Below, one piece after another: positions 1-6,361 of a stretch of DNA of 6,366 nt. The notes under the pieces are model-generated. The model was not told the origin of the DNA. It saw only the letters and a list, made by a program, of their open reading frames with translations, and ran no database searches. Location: contig NZ_QUFB01000083.1 of NCBI RefSeq assembly GCF_003478335.1, forward strand, positions 1 through 6,366, written 5' to 3'. The translations under genes were made by a program, and so were the position numbers. The first letter of the stretch is position 1. Every line of letters starts with the position of its first letter. Source of the DNA: Clostridium sp. AM49-4BH (GTDB lineage Bacteria; Bacillota; Clostridia; Lachnospirales; Lachnospiraceae).

Positions 1-6
1 CCTAAA

Positions 7-141
7 TCACTTCGAAAAAAAAGATATTGGTTTATACAATGAAAAGTCAATGTCTATATATTGGGTGTAAGAAAAATCTCTGCAAGTGTAATCTTCGTCT
101 TCGTTAATTTCTACATTTTGAAATTTTGAAAGGGAATTCAT
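7..141 (-). CDS. Small ORF, possible broken start of a pentapeptide-repeat protein
   Basis: A 44-residue reading frame starts at ATG 141-139 behind a good ribosome binding site (AAGAGG, 6 bases before the start) and stops at TGA 9-7. The product is acidic, then rich in Phe and Tyr, with spaced motifs such as CRDFS and DIDFS that resemble the start of pentapeptide-repeat proteins. The stop follows immediately after a run of eight T on the coding strand (plus positions 15-22). With seven T the frame would read on as FFRSDL and stay open to the window edge; with nine T it would meet a stop at once. This suggests either a frameshifted gene or a tract that varies in length. It lies downstream of the recombinase, in the same direction. 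The RBS makes a real start likely. The family is a guess from a short sequence, and the rest of any longer gene lies outside the window. Confidence 0.45.
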   Translation of the reverse strand: MNSLSKFQNVEINEDEDYTCRDFSYTQYIDIDFSLYKPISFFSK

Positions 142-184
142 AAATACCTCTTTTCTATCAATAATAATGATTCGTAAATTTTTC

Positions 185-256
185 AAAAAACTGACTGATA
201 ACTAAAAATTATCCGCCACAGCACATCTCTCCGTCCGATAATATTCAATTATCAGT
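185..256 (-). terminator. Long AT-rich hairpin plus T6 tract after the recombinase gene
   Basis: Segments 195-215 and 235-255 are inverted copies (17 of 21 positions identical) separated by 19 bases. In the minus-strand transcript two of the four mismatches become G-U wobbles, and one more A-U pair can be added at the base, giving about 20 of 22 positions paired. The stem is followed, after three or four bases, by six U (plus A-run 185-190). It begins about 10 bases after the recombinase stop, so it fits an intrinsic terminator for that gene. The gap before the U-tract and the AT-rich stem make it non-ideal. The same sequence can also be read as two recombinase-type or operator dyads (see findings). 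Confidence 0.45.
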
Positions 257-265
257 ACCATTCCA

Positions 266-1222
266 TTATACCACCCCCTTACCTTCTGTTTCAATATGTT
301 TCTCTAAAATTTCCATTCGATTTCTAGGATGTTTCATTTTCAAAATCTCCATCTGCTTTTTTAATGCAACCTCAGCATAAATCTGCGTTGTCATGATTGA
401 CGCATGCCCCAACATTTTCTGAATAAAACGTATGTCAACTTCTTCTTCCAAGAGTAATGTAGCAAACGCATGACGAAACATATGTGGCGTAATATGCATT
501 TCAATCATTGCTTCTTGAGTGTAGCGTTGGATCATTCGACGTGCTGACTGCTCAGAATATCGTTCCCCATAGCGATTTAGAAAGAAGAATTCACTCAAAT
601 TCAATTCCTTTTCCCAATGCCTCTTGTATTCTTTCAACTGCGCTAACACTTCTCCCGTTCCTATCTGCAGATAGCGTTCCTTCCCACCCTTTCCTTTTAT
701 GCAAAATATCCCCTGTTCAATGTCAATATTTTTTTGCATCAAATTACACAATTCCGATATTCTTATTCCTGTAGAAAATAAAGTTTCGACTACCGCTATA
801 TCGCGATTTAGCAATTTTTTTTCAGATATTGTACTCTCTATGCTTTTTTTTGAGTACATACTACTTAATAATGACTGCAAGATAGAATACGGAATCGAGC
901 GTGGTAAAATTTTTTCTTCCCGAAATTCTGTCCGAATCTTTCTCAAAGGGCTATCATCTATGATTTCTTCATCCTCTAAATAAGAATAAAATGCTTTTAT
1001 ACTAGCAACCTTACGTTTTACTGTCTTTTGTTTGTATGATTCGTGTAGATGCAAAATGTATTGACGAATTATTGCTTTTTCAGTTACCAATTTCTTTTGA
1101 ACACAAAATTCAGAAAATTGTCTTAAATCAATTCGATATGCACGAACTGTTTTCTCGTCCAACTTTCTTTGTTTTAAACAATAATACAAATATTCATCTA
1201 TTAGTTCCTGTTGATTCTTCAT
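266..1222 (-). CDS. XerC/XerD-like tyrosine recombinase/integrase
   Basis: A 318-residue site-specific recombinase. Residues about 4-100 form the N-terminal SAM-like core-binding domain (LDEKTVRAYRIDLRQF style), and about 105-300 the catalytic domain. The full catalytic set is visible: Arg154 in TGIRISEL, Lys178 in KGKGGKER, His247 and Arg250 in HMFRHAFA, His273 in LGHASIMTT, and the nucleophile Tyr282. The length and the lack of an arm-binding N-terminal domain match Xer-type and small-element recombinases rather than large phage or Tn916-type integrases. The start is ATG 1222, behind AAGGAGA with a 5-base gap. An in-frame GTG/ATG extension to 1351 would add a Cys/Arg-rich stretch that is only a shadow of the coupling-protein gene. 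It lies 61 bases after the coupling-protein gene, same strand, in clearly more AT-rich DNA, so it was probably acquired separately. Its target site is unknown; paired dyads lie just beyond its stop. Confidence 0.9.
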   Translation of the reverse strand: MKNQQELIDEYLYYCLKQRKLDEKTVRAYRIDLRQFSEFCVQKKLVTEKAIIRQYILHLHESYKQKTVKRKVASIKAFYSYLEDEEIIDDSPLRKIRTEFREEKILPRSIPYSILQSLLSSMYSKKSIESTISEKKLLNRDIAVVETLFSTGIRISELCNLMQKNIDIEQGIFCIKGKGGKERYLQIGTGEVLAQLKEYKRHWEKELNLSEFFFLNRYGERYSEQSARRMIQRYTQEAMIEMHITPHMFRHAFATLLLEEEVDIRFIQKMLGHASIMTTQIYAEVALKKQMEILKMKHPRNRMEILEKHIETEGKGVV

Positions 1223-1243
1223 GATATTCTCCTTTTTCAAACA

Positions 1244-1272
1244 AGAATACCACGCACACATATTTTCTGCAA
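1244..1272 (-). promoter_or_regulatory. Candidate promoter for the recombinase gene
   Basis: On the minus strand, TTGCAG (1272-1267) and TATTCT (1249-1244) are separated by 17 bases. The second box is preceded by TG plus one base, an extended -10 arrangement. The -10 box lies 21 bases before the recombinase ATG and leaves room for the AAGGAGA ribosome binding site. The -35 box is poor (3 of 6 consensus). The gene could instead be read from the conjugation operon upstream. Confidence 0.3.
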
Positions 1273-1283
1273 TTTCGACTCCT

Positions 1284-2012
1284 TTAAGGACAACTACATT
1301 GCTGCATCTCCAGCCACATCCCCTTCTTCTGCAGCACCTGTCCTTCCTCAATCTCCGGACGAATGATGGACTTGATCACACCCTCCTCTGCTCCCGCCTG
1401 TAGCAGTTCGCGGATTACTTTTCTTCTTGTCTCGCTCGTCCACTCGGAAGCATAGATATCAAGCAGTGCGAGTTTATCAAAGTTTTCGATAAACCATGCT
1501 TTTCGTTCTTCCGCTTCCCGTTTCATTTCATGATTTACCGCAGACTGGATCATGCCGGCAGTAATCGTCTTTTCCACTTCTGCTCCTTTGACATCTTTTG
1601 GCGTGGAATGAATCTTCTTCTCCATCACATCCAGATCCATCATCATAAAGGAAAAGGCGTCCAGTTCATACAGCCGGATGTTTTCATTTTTCGATTGCTG
1701 TTTTTTGAGATATTTCAATGACTCTTCCCCGATAAAGTCACATTCTTTCATCTGCTGTTTCTGCTTTTCTTTCTGCACCACCGGGACAAAAGCACCACAT
1801 TTTCTTGCTTCCAGATATACTTCATGTTCCCACGGGAACCATTTCTTATCCCGGATTGGATTTTCCCCACGCACAAAAATAATACATTCATCATCCGGCA
1901 ACAGGCGAAGCTCATACTCTAACATCAACTCCCTGCCAAGCACATCGTAATTCTCACTGTAAGAACGCTGGTTCCTTTGCTTTCTCCACTGGTTCGTTTG
2001 TCGATCGTCCAT
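1284..2012 (-). CDS. C-terminal part of frameshifted VirD4/TraG coupling protein
   Basis: This frame carries the displaced C-terminal third of the coupling protein. From about residue 17 it reads SYSENYDVLGREL, then LLPDDECIIFVRGENPIRDKK: the segment that normally follows the end of the 545-residue piece in VirD4/TraG proteins. The rest (about 80-242) is charged, mostly helical, and ends in a helical tail with REEL- and IRPEIEE-type sequence. The first 16 or so residues (MDDRQTNQ...) are an out-of-frame reading of the upstream gene, so ATG 2012 is unlikely to be a true start, and it has no good ribosome binding site. Joined across the lesion near 1966, the protein would have about 759 residues. 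Its stop lies where base composition turns AT-rich, so slight truncation at the junction with the recombinase segment is possible. As it stands this piece is probably not translated efficiently. Confidence 0.8.
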   Translation of the reverse strand: MDDRQTNQWRKQRNQRSYSENYDVLGRELMLEYELRLLPDDECIIFVRGENPIRDKKWFPWEHEVYLEARKCGAFVPVVQKEKQKQQMKECDFIGEESLKYLKKQQSKNENIRLYELDAFSFMMMDLDVMEKKIHSTPKDVKGAEVEKTITAGMIQSAVNHEMKREAEERKAWFIENFDKLALLDIYASEWTSETRRKVIRELLQAGAEEGVIKSIIRPEIEEGQVLQKKGMWLEMQQCSCP

Positions 2013-3562
2013 TTTCCAAGCAGCTTTGAGACATATTCATAGGTGCTTGCTTCGTTACCACCCAGATAGATAAAGGTGTCGCAGTTTCCGACAATGCCTT
2101 CCCATGCTCCGTCCGTAAAAAGCGTTTTTAGCTGTGCCAGAGACTGTAAGATTGGCACACAGTACACACCACGGCTTCTGCAGGTGGCAAGGATCTTATC
2201 AAAGTTATTCGGCATCTTGATATTCGCCATTTCATCCAGCCAGAATCCCACATCCATCGGCAGTTTTCCGCCAAAGAATCTCGCCTGCCGGTACAGTTCT
2301 TGAAAAAGCAGCGTATACACCATCCCCGGTACGAAGTTAAAGGTATCGTCATCATCCGGAATGATGATAAAAAGGTTGCTCTTTGTTTTCCCGTCTCCAT
2401 CCATTCCCGTTCCAAACTCATCCAGCGGGATGTCATTGGATGAAAAGATCTCCAAAAGTTCCTCATTATCAAAAGGCTGCATCCGGGCATTGACTGTCAT
2501 AATGACGGAACGGATCGTTTCATCCGGACCGCCTCTATAACGCTGGTATGCTTTTACGGCCGGATGATCCGGCTTTTTCTTCGCCAGTTCTTTCATGCGT
2601 TCATCTAACTTTGGCGGCGTATCTTCATCCACGAACTGTGCCTCATCTAACAGATAAAGAATGGATTTCCAGTTTCTCTGTAGAAGTTCTGCCTTTCCTC
2701 TTTTTGGGTTATATACCCCCTTCGGACACTCCATCCATACATAGAGAAAAAGGCTTTCTAGGAACATCCGCTCTGCCTTTTCCCAGAAAGGATCCTGAGA
2801 AGAATTTTTGATATTTGCTGAGTTTGTATTCTGGATCAGATTCGTCACCAGCTTCGTGATATCGCTCTTACTGCGGATATACGGAAACGGATTGAAATGC
2901 ATGCTTTTCTCCATTTCACACAAGTTCAGCGTATATACTCTGGTATCCTTCTGTTTCGCCAGCCATGCTCCCAGCTCCTCCGCAAGGCTTCCCTTCGGAT
3001 CCGTATAGATGTTGCAGTCGTGTAACGACATCAGATTGGGTGTCAGGAAGAACGCTGTCTTGCCGGCACCACTGCCCCCAACAACCACGATGTTGTTATT
3101 GCGAAGAGTATCCGAGTCGTAGCGGAAACGCACATTTTGCGATAACACTTTGTTTTCCGGAGACAGACCGGACTTTGTTTCTTCTGTCCTTGCGGCATAC
3201 TTTTCATTGAACGCCCGCACTTCGCCCCATTTGGCAGAACCAAACTCATTGCCGGGCATCCGGTTATGGTCGCTTTTACTGTATGCCTGAAAACTGCAGA
3301 TCATCCACAGCAAACCTCCCACCAAAACCATACTGTAACTTTTGTCATTATAAACTTTCAACGGATGCAGCAGACACCAGACGATCTGTTCTTTCAATTT
3401 TGATATTTCCACATCCACAAGATACAATCCGCTAAGACTGTAAAACAAATAAAGCGTGGGCAGTAACAAAACCGCACACACTTTGAATAATTGGTGTAAT
3501 CTTCTTTTTCTGCTGTCACCGGCAACATACGTTGCACGGGAGCATTCTTTCTTTCGTTTCAT
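1925..3562 (-). CDS. VirD4/TraG-family type IV coupling protein, N-terminal ATPase part (frameshifted)
   Basis: Type IV coupling proteins are membrane-anchored hexameric ATPases that hand the relaxase-DNA complex to the conjugation channel. Two membrane segments are visible (about residues 26-49 and 76-92), then a NEFGSAKWG motif at about 105-113, which is typical of TraG/VirD4 proteins of Firmicutes. Walker A is GSGAGKT at 163-169 and Walker B is FWLDEMANI with Asp443 and Glu444. TDPKG at 187-191 and the CRSRG...ILQSLAQL block at 461-477 also match the family. After about residue 532 the sequence leaves the family pattern and stops 13 residues later, because one base seems to be missing near 1966; the true C-terminus continues in another frame down to 1284. 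ATG 3562 has a modest AGGA 5 bases upstream. The gene follows the PcfB-like gene, as pcfC follows pcfB in pCF10-type systems. The frameshifted form is likely non-functional or impaired. Confidence 0.92.
   Translation of the reverse strand: MKRKKECSRATYVAGDSRKRRLHQLFKVCAVLLLPTLYLFYSLSGLYLVDVEISKLKEQIVWCLLHPLKVYNDKSYSMVLVGGLLWMICSFQAYSKSDHNRMPGNEFGSAKWGEVRAFNEKYAARTEETKSGLSPENKVLSQNVRFRYDSDTLRNNNIVVVGGSGAGKTAFFLTPNLMSLHDCNIYTDPKGSLAEELGAWLAKQKDTRVYTLNLCEMEKSMHFNPFPYIRSKSDITKLVTNLIQNTNSANIKNSSQDPFWEKAERMFLESLFLYVWMECPKGVYNPKRGKAELLQRNWKSILYLLDEAQFVDEDTPPKLDERMKELAKKKPDHPAVKAYQRYRGGPDETIRSVIMTVNARMQPFDNEELLEIFSSNDIPLDEFGTGMDGDGKTKSNLFIIIPDDDDTFNFVPGMVYTLLFQELYRQARFFGGKLPMDVGFWLDEMANIKMPNNFDKILATCRSRGVYCVPILQSLAQLKTLFTDGAWEGIVGNCDTFIYLGGNEASTYEYVSKLLGKWTIDKRTSGESKGTSVLTVRITMCLAGS
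1961..1970 (-). other. Apparent -1 frameshift site in the coupling-protein gene
   Basis: On the minus strand the first frame reads ...ESKGTS then VLTVRITM and stops at 1925, while the next frame picks up with the family-like SYSENYDVLGREL. Adding one base at about 1966/1967 (for example AGC-GGT-TCT, giving TS-G-SYSENY) restores one continuous frame. There is no slippery heptamer of the X-XXY-YYZ kind here, so a mutation or a sequencing/assembly error fits better than programmed frameshifting. Confidence 0.75.
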
Positions 3563-3617
3563 ATGGATCCTATATTCCTTTCTCAGCCCACAAAGTTTGA
3601 GCCAAAACTATAAATTC

Positions 3618-3653
3618 GCAGTGTGAAAAATCTGATCATTTATTTCACACTGC
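3618..3653. repeat. 36-bp dyad between the PcfB-like and coupling-protein genes
   Basis: Two perfect 11-base inverted arms (GCAGTGTGAAA at 3618-3628 and its complement at 3643-3653) flank a centre that contains TGATCA. Over the full 36 bases, 15 of 18 positions are symmetric about 3635/3636. It starts 5 bases after the stop of the PcfB-like gene and ends about 55 bases before the coupling-protein ATG. No T-run follows on either strand, so it is not a typical intrinsic terminator. An intercistronic RNA hairpin that tunes expression or mRNA stability, or an operator, fits better. Confidence 0.65.
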
Positions 3654-3657
3654 TTTC

Positions 3658-5052
3658 CTATCGTTTCTTAAGGTTTACATCCGGTTTGTGCCGCAATATC
3701 TCTTCCGGTACCGGCTGCCTCTCTCTCCCTCTGCTTCTCTGATACTTCAGACACTCTGCCGCAATGTCTTCATTCTTTTTGCTGTATTTTCGCAGTTCTT
3801 TTCCCTCCAAATCAATTTCCCGAACCTCAGAAGTTTCGCTTCGCTTCAGGTATGCCTGCAGCCGTTTTCCATCCTCCGAAACACTTACCGCTGTCTTATC
3901 CAAAGAAATACACCGGATAAAGTCTTTGGATTCCTGTGGCTCCTTTGGAAGATTGGCAATATAGAGATTCGGGGATTCTGCCACCATCTGTGTTTCCATG
4001 TCAAAGGTTACCGGGATGTATTCCGGACTTTGATAACGCTCTTTCATTTTTTCCAGAGACAATACTTTTCCCACTGTTTGCTCTGGAACCGGTTCAGGGA
4101 CAGAAGATTTTTCTTCCATCTCCTGTCCCTGATTAAAAGAGGGAAAGATCGCTGCATACTCCGGTTTCAGTTTTTCGATCATTTTCACACGGTCATTTTC
4201 CACCGGGGCAAATGCTTTTTCCAATTTTGCAATATCCAGTTTCACTTTTTCTTTCTCATGAATATTCTGACTTTGATCCAGTGCATATCCCCAGATGTCT
4301 CCCTCTCGTTTCAGGCAGGTGATCACAGTCTGTCCCTCATCCAAAAGAATACAGTCTGACTTTTTGATCCGTATGGCACTGGAAAGATTTTCTCCTAATC
4401 TGCCACGGGGAATACGAAACAGATAAGCATCCTTTTCTTCACGCAAAAGAAGAGATTCCACATTGATACTGATTGGAAGATACTCTCTATCCTGTATCCG
4501 CTGCTGAAGCTCCTCAAGCTGCTCCTCATGTATCCTGCCTTCATATCCTTTGGCGGCAAGTTCATCCAGATATTCCAGTTCTCCGGGACTTGCCATTCCC
4601 ATATATTCGTCCAAATCGATCTCTTTCGCTTCTTCCCTGAATTTCTTTTTATAGTATTCAATGACCATCCGCACGCTCTCCACCTGCTCTGGATTGTATG
4701 CGATCTGTGTATAGCCGTCTCCCAGATTTAAGTCCGGCAGCTCCGCAAAAGCTACTTTCATCTTTTTCAAGCGGTCATAAAAAGGGATCAGCTCTTTTTC
4801 CCCTTCCAGAGGAATATTTAAGATTGTGTATCTTCCGCCGGTCATTTTCTCCAGATCAGACAATTTCATGGTATTGTGTGTCCCCTCGCTGGCATAATGA
4901 AGTTTCATTCGATGCTGTAATGTTTTCACCTGTGCGATCTGCACTCCTTTCTCGGCTCCCTTTGCCGAGAACCGTATGGCTTTTCCCAAACCTTCCAGAC
5001 CTCTTCCATATAATTCTATGATCTGCACTAACGATTGTAATTCTTCACTCAT
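3658..5052 (-). CDS. PcfB/DUF3801-like conjugation accessory protein with duplicated module
   Basis: A 464-residue soluble protein with no signal peptide or membrane segment. The N-terminal part (about 1-135) has a helical, Gly-rich start, then LSDLEKM, an IPLEG strand, a helix, LPDLNLGDGYTQIAY and a closing helix. This order resembles PcfB/DUF3801 proteins, which are encoded next to the VirD4 protein PcfC and help dock relaxase DNA at the channel. Usual PcfB proteins are much shorter. The extra length here comes from a helical charged segment (about 136-189), a beta-rich module at 190-250, a linker rich in Glu and Pro (about 305-330), and a second copy of that module at 344-405, ending in a basic tail. 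ATG 5052 overlaps the previous stop as ATGA and has AGGAGG 8 bases upstream, so the start is secure. The family name rests on fold pattern and context and is moderate; the duplication is directly visible. Confidence 0.75.
   Translation of the reverse strand: MSEELQSLVQIIELYGRGLEGLGKAIRFSAKGAEKGVQIAQVKTLQHRMKLHYASEGTHNTMKLSDLEKMTGGRYTILNIPLEGEKELIPFYDRLKKMKVAFAELPDLNLGDGYTQIAYNPEQVESVRMVIEYYKKKFREEAKEIDLDEYMGMASPGELEYLDELAAKGYEGRIHEEQLEELQQRIQDREYLPISINVESLLLREEKDAYLFRIPRGRLGENLSSAIRIKKSDCILLDEGQTVITCLKREGDIWGYALDQSQNIHEKEKVKLDIAKLEKAFAPVENDRVKMIEKLKPEYAAIFPSFNQGQEMEEKSSVPEPVPEQTVGKVLSLEKMKERYQSPEYIPVTFDMETQMVAESPNLYIANLPKEPQESKDFIRCISLDKTAVSVSEDGKRLQAYLKRSETSEVREIDLEGKELRKYSKKNEDIAAECLKYQRSRGRERQPVPEEILRHKPDVNLKKR
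3838..4023 (-). repeat. Protein-level repeat module, copy B (residues 344-405)
   Basis: Second copy of the duplicated module. It starts EYIPVTFDMET and ends YLKRSE. The distance from the shared Pro (215/369) to the shared LKR (247/402) differs by one residue between copies, so the whole unit of about 60 residues is retained. The copies are too diverged to be a DNA-level repeat. Confidence 0.6.
4303..4485 (-). repeat. Protein-level repeat module, copy A (residues 190-250)
   Basis: First copy of the duplicated module in the PcfB-like protein. It starts EYLPISINVES and ends LKRE. Against copy B, residues 190-215 align without gaps to 344-369 with 7 of 26 identities and mostly conservative changes elsewhere (L/I, I/V, S/T, N/D, V/M). 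Confidence 0.6.
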
Positions 5053-5576
5053 TTGCTTGTCCTCCTGCTTTTCTTTACATTTTCCTGTTTGCCTTTTTGC
5101 TGCATCATTTCATAAAATTCGATACATCGTCGTATCTCCATCACATCCTTTCGCTTCTTTGCCATTTCTAAAATGTCCTCTGCCGGCATTCCTGCTTCTA
5201 CCGCTTTCCGAAGCTGTTCGATCTGTGCTGCTGACAGGTCACTGTCCTCAATCACATACTGCATCACACTTTCATAACCACTCTCCGGTTTCTTTCTTTG
5301 GAAATGATTTTCTAGCATAAACTGTATTCTTTCTGCAGGATTTTGAATTTCATTGGTTGCTCCTTGCGTTTCTGAATCCATCCCCAAAAGAATACAGAGC
5401 ATCTTTTCATGCTTTGCCAATAGGTCAGTAGTATTCATCACAAGATAGCTGTCTATCTGCTGTTCTGACAACCCATAGCCGACTCCCATAAAAATCAATG
5501 TCCACTCGGCATCCGTTGCTTCAATCTCATGCTTTTGGATCAGTTTCTTTACTAATGCCATCTGTTCTGTTGTCAT
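5049..5576 (-). CDS. Small helical conjugation-operon protein of unknown function
   Basis: A 175-residue protein that I do not recognise as a named family. It is predicted to be mostly helical and soluble. Two segments share an LSxxQI pattern: GYGLSEQQIDSYL at 33-45 and DLSAAQIEQL at 113-122, the latter followed by AVEAGMPAEDILEMA. Such short helical motifs recur in accessory proteins of Firmicutes mobile elements. The C-terminus (about 160-175) is Lys/Arg-rich and could touch DNA. I chose ATG 5576 because it overlaps the relaxase stop as ATGA and has GAGGAGG shortly upstream. A longer in-frame start at 5663 would add 29 residues read over the relaxase gene in another frame and is not favoured. 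It ends with another ATGA overlap onto the PcfB-like gene, so all three genes look translationally coupled. A role in relaxosome or substrate recruitment is inference from position only. Confidence 0.75.
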   Translation of the reverse strand: MTTEQMALVKKLIQKHEIEATDAEWTLIFMGVGYGLSEQQIDSYLVMNTTDLLAKHEKMLCILLGMDSETQGATNEIQNPAERIQFMLENHFQRKKPESGYESVMQYVIEDSDLSAAQIEQLRKAVEAGMPAEDILEMAKKRKDVMEIRRCIEFYEMMQQKGKQENVKKSRRTSK

Positions 5577-6250
5577 AACTGTTTCTTCCTCCTCTGCTGC
5601 ATCGTTTTGATGAGTTCTTTCTGCACTCTTCTTGTCTCTCTTCGTTTTACATACACACCACATTGTTTCGTCTCATTTTTCATTTTCCGAAGAATACTGA
5701 CACTTCGTTCATGGATGTACAGCGGCGTTCCGGTTCGCTGATACAATCTTCTTGCCTCCAACACCTGCCGTACCATTGCCTTCTGATATTCCGACATTTC
5801 TTTATACGGGATAAACTGATAATTCCGGCTCATTGCCCAGTCAAGTTTTGTATTTCTCTTTTCTGCTTTCTCCCGTTTCACCGGAACTCTGTTGGCAGTC
5901 TTTGAAGCAATACGCTGGTCAATGTCTGCCGGCATATAGCCCTCACTTAATCGATAGGTACGAATAGCTTTTCCTCTCCCCGACGGTGTCAGAGCAAGAT
6001 AGACACCATGCTCTCTTGATACTCCTTCCCGCAGTTGGTAATCATAATCCCGCACCAGACGCTTCTTGAAATCTGCATAAGATCTGCTTTCCAAAATGCA
6101 CTGGTCAATATCCTGCTCCACCCGTTCTTTTCCCGTCATTGTTCCTTGCTTCCTGTCGTAATCGGGTAAATAATCCAGCGCCGGATCTTTCTCCTTTAAT
6201 GGTCCGGTATGGTATTTTTCAGCCAGCCGGTTTGTAAGCGGGCGTATCAC
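5573..6250 (-). pseudogene. 5'-truncated MobP/VirD2-like relaxase, C-terminal part only
   Basis: A 225-residue frame whose middle section (KERVEQDIDQCILESRSYADF, YDYQLREGV, then IRTYRLSEGYMPADIDQRI) matches the region that follows the catalytic domain in Firmicutes MobP/VirD2-like relaxases. A helix-rich, basic C-terminus follows, ending RRKKQL. Relaxases nick oriT and stay attached to the transferred strand. The HUH (3-His) catalytic domain and nucleophilic Tyr that should precede this segment are absent. The frame is open only to an in-frame TAA at 6268-6266, beyond which the sequence changes to a terminator-bearing, insertion-element-like end. The only candidate start is GTG 6250, with GGGAG very close upstream, which looks accidental; the original protein probably read straight through WEKVIRPL. 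The stop overlaps the next gene's ATG (ATGA). The fragment cannot nick DNA, though it could still be expressed. The family call rests on remembered patterns and on the neighbouring PcfB-like and VirD4 genes. Confidence 0.62.
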
Positions 6251-6285
6251 TTTCTCCCAATGGCATTAAGTTAAGGCTAATTATG

Positions 6286-6331
6286 AGAGAAGTTGGTATC
6301 TTTTTTCGATACTAACTTCTCTTTTCATTTT
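6286..6331 (+). terminator. Strong stem-loop terminator near the right edge
   Basis: Arms 6286-6300 and 6308-6322 form a 15-bp stem with a 7-base loop. The single mismatch is a G-U pair in plus-strand RNA but a C-A mismatch in the opposite strand. A TTTTCATTTT stretch overlaps and follows the right arm. This fits a plus-strand intrinsic terminator. It sits between the broken relaxase and whatever lies right of the window, as do the terminators that some insertion sequences carry at their ends to block read-in transcription. Confidence 0.7.
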
Positions 6332-6332
6332 C

Positions 6333-6361
6333 TTGTCACAGATTAAATTCCATACATTAAT
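6333..6361 (+). promoter_or_regulatory. Weak promoter-like sequence after the terminator
   Basis: TTGTCA (6333-6338) and ATTAAT (6356-6361) are 17 bases apart on the plus strand, just after the terminator hairpin. The first box is good, the second only 4 of 6. It could drive a gene, for example a transposase, to the right of the window. In AT-rich DNA such matches are common, so this is tentative. Confidence 0.2.

Noticed and set aside
1223..1351. N-terminal extension of the recombinase to 1351 (361 residues)
   Set aside because: The extra residues are Cys/Arg-rich and read over the coupling-protein gene in another frame. ATG 1222 has a clear ribosome binding site and the core-binding domain starts right after it.
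1955..1975. Programmed ribosomal frameshift in the coupling-protein gene
   Set aside because: There is no slippery heptamer and no evident stimulatory hairpin at the spot, and I know of no such frameshifting in VirD4 proteins. A lost base is simpler.
2128..2490. 120-residue minus-strand frame inside the coupling-protein gene
   Set aside because: It is a Trp/Arg-rich shadow frame of the VirD4 ATPase domain, which has clear family motifs in the main frame.
3688..4359. 223-residue plus-strand open frame
   Set aside because: It lies wholly opposite the PcfB-like gene, is Phe/Leu-rich as antisense frames of AT-rich coding DNA tend to be, and has no supporting context. The other plus-strand frames were dropped for the same reason.
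5577..5663. 29-residue extension of the small helical protein to 5663
   Set aside because: It overlaps the relaxase-coding sequence in a second frame, while ATG 5576 has the ATGA overlap and an upstream GAGGAGG.
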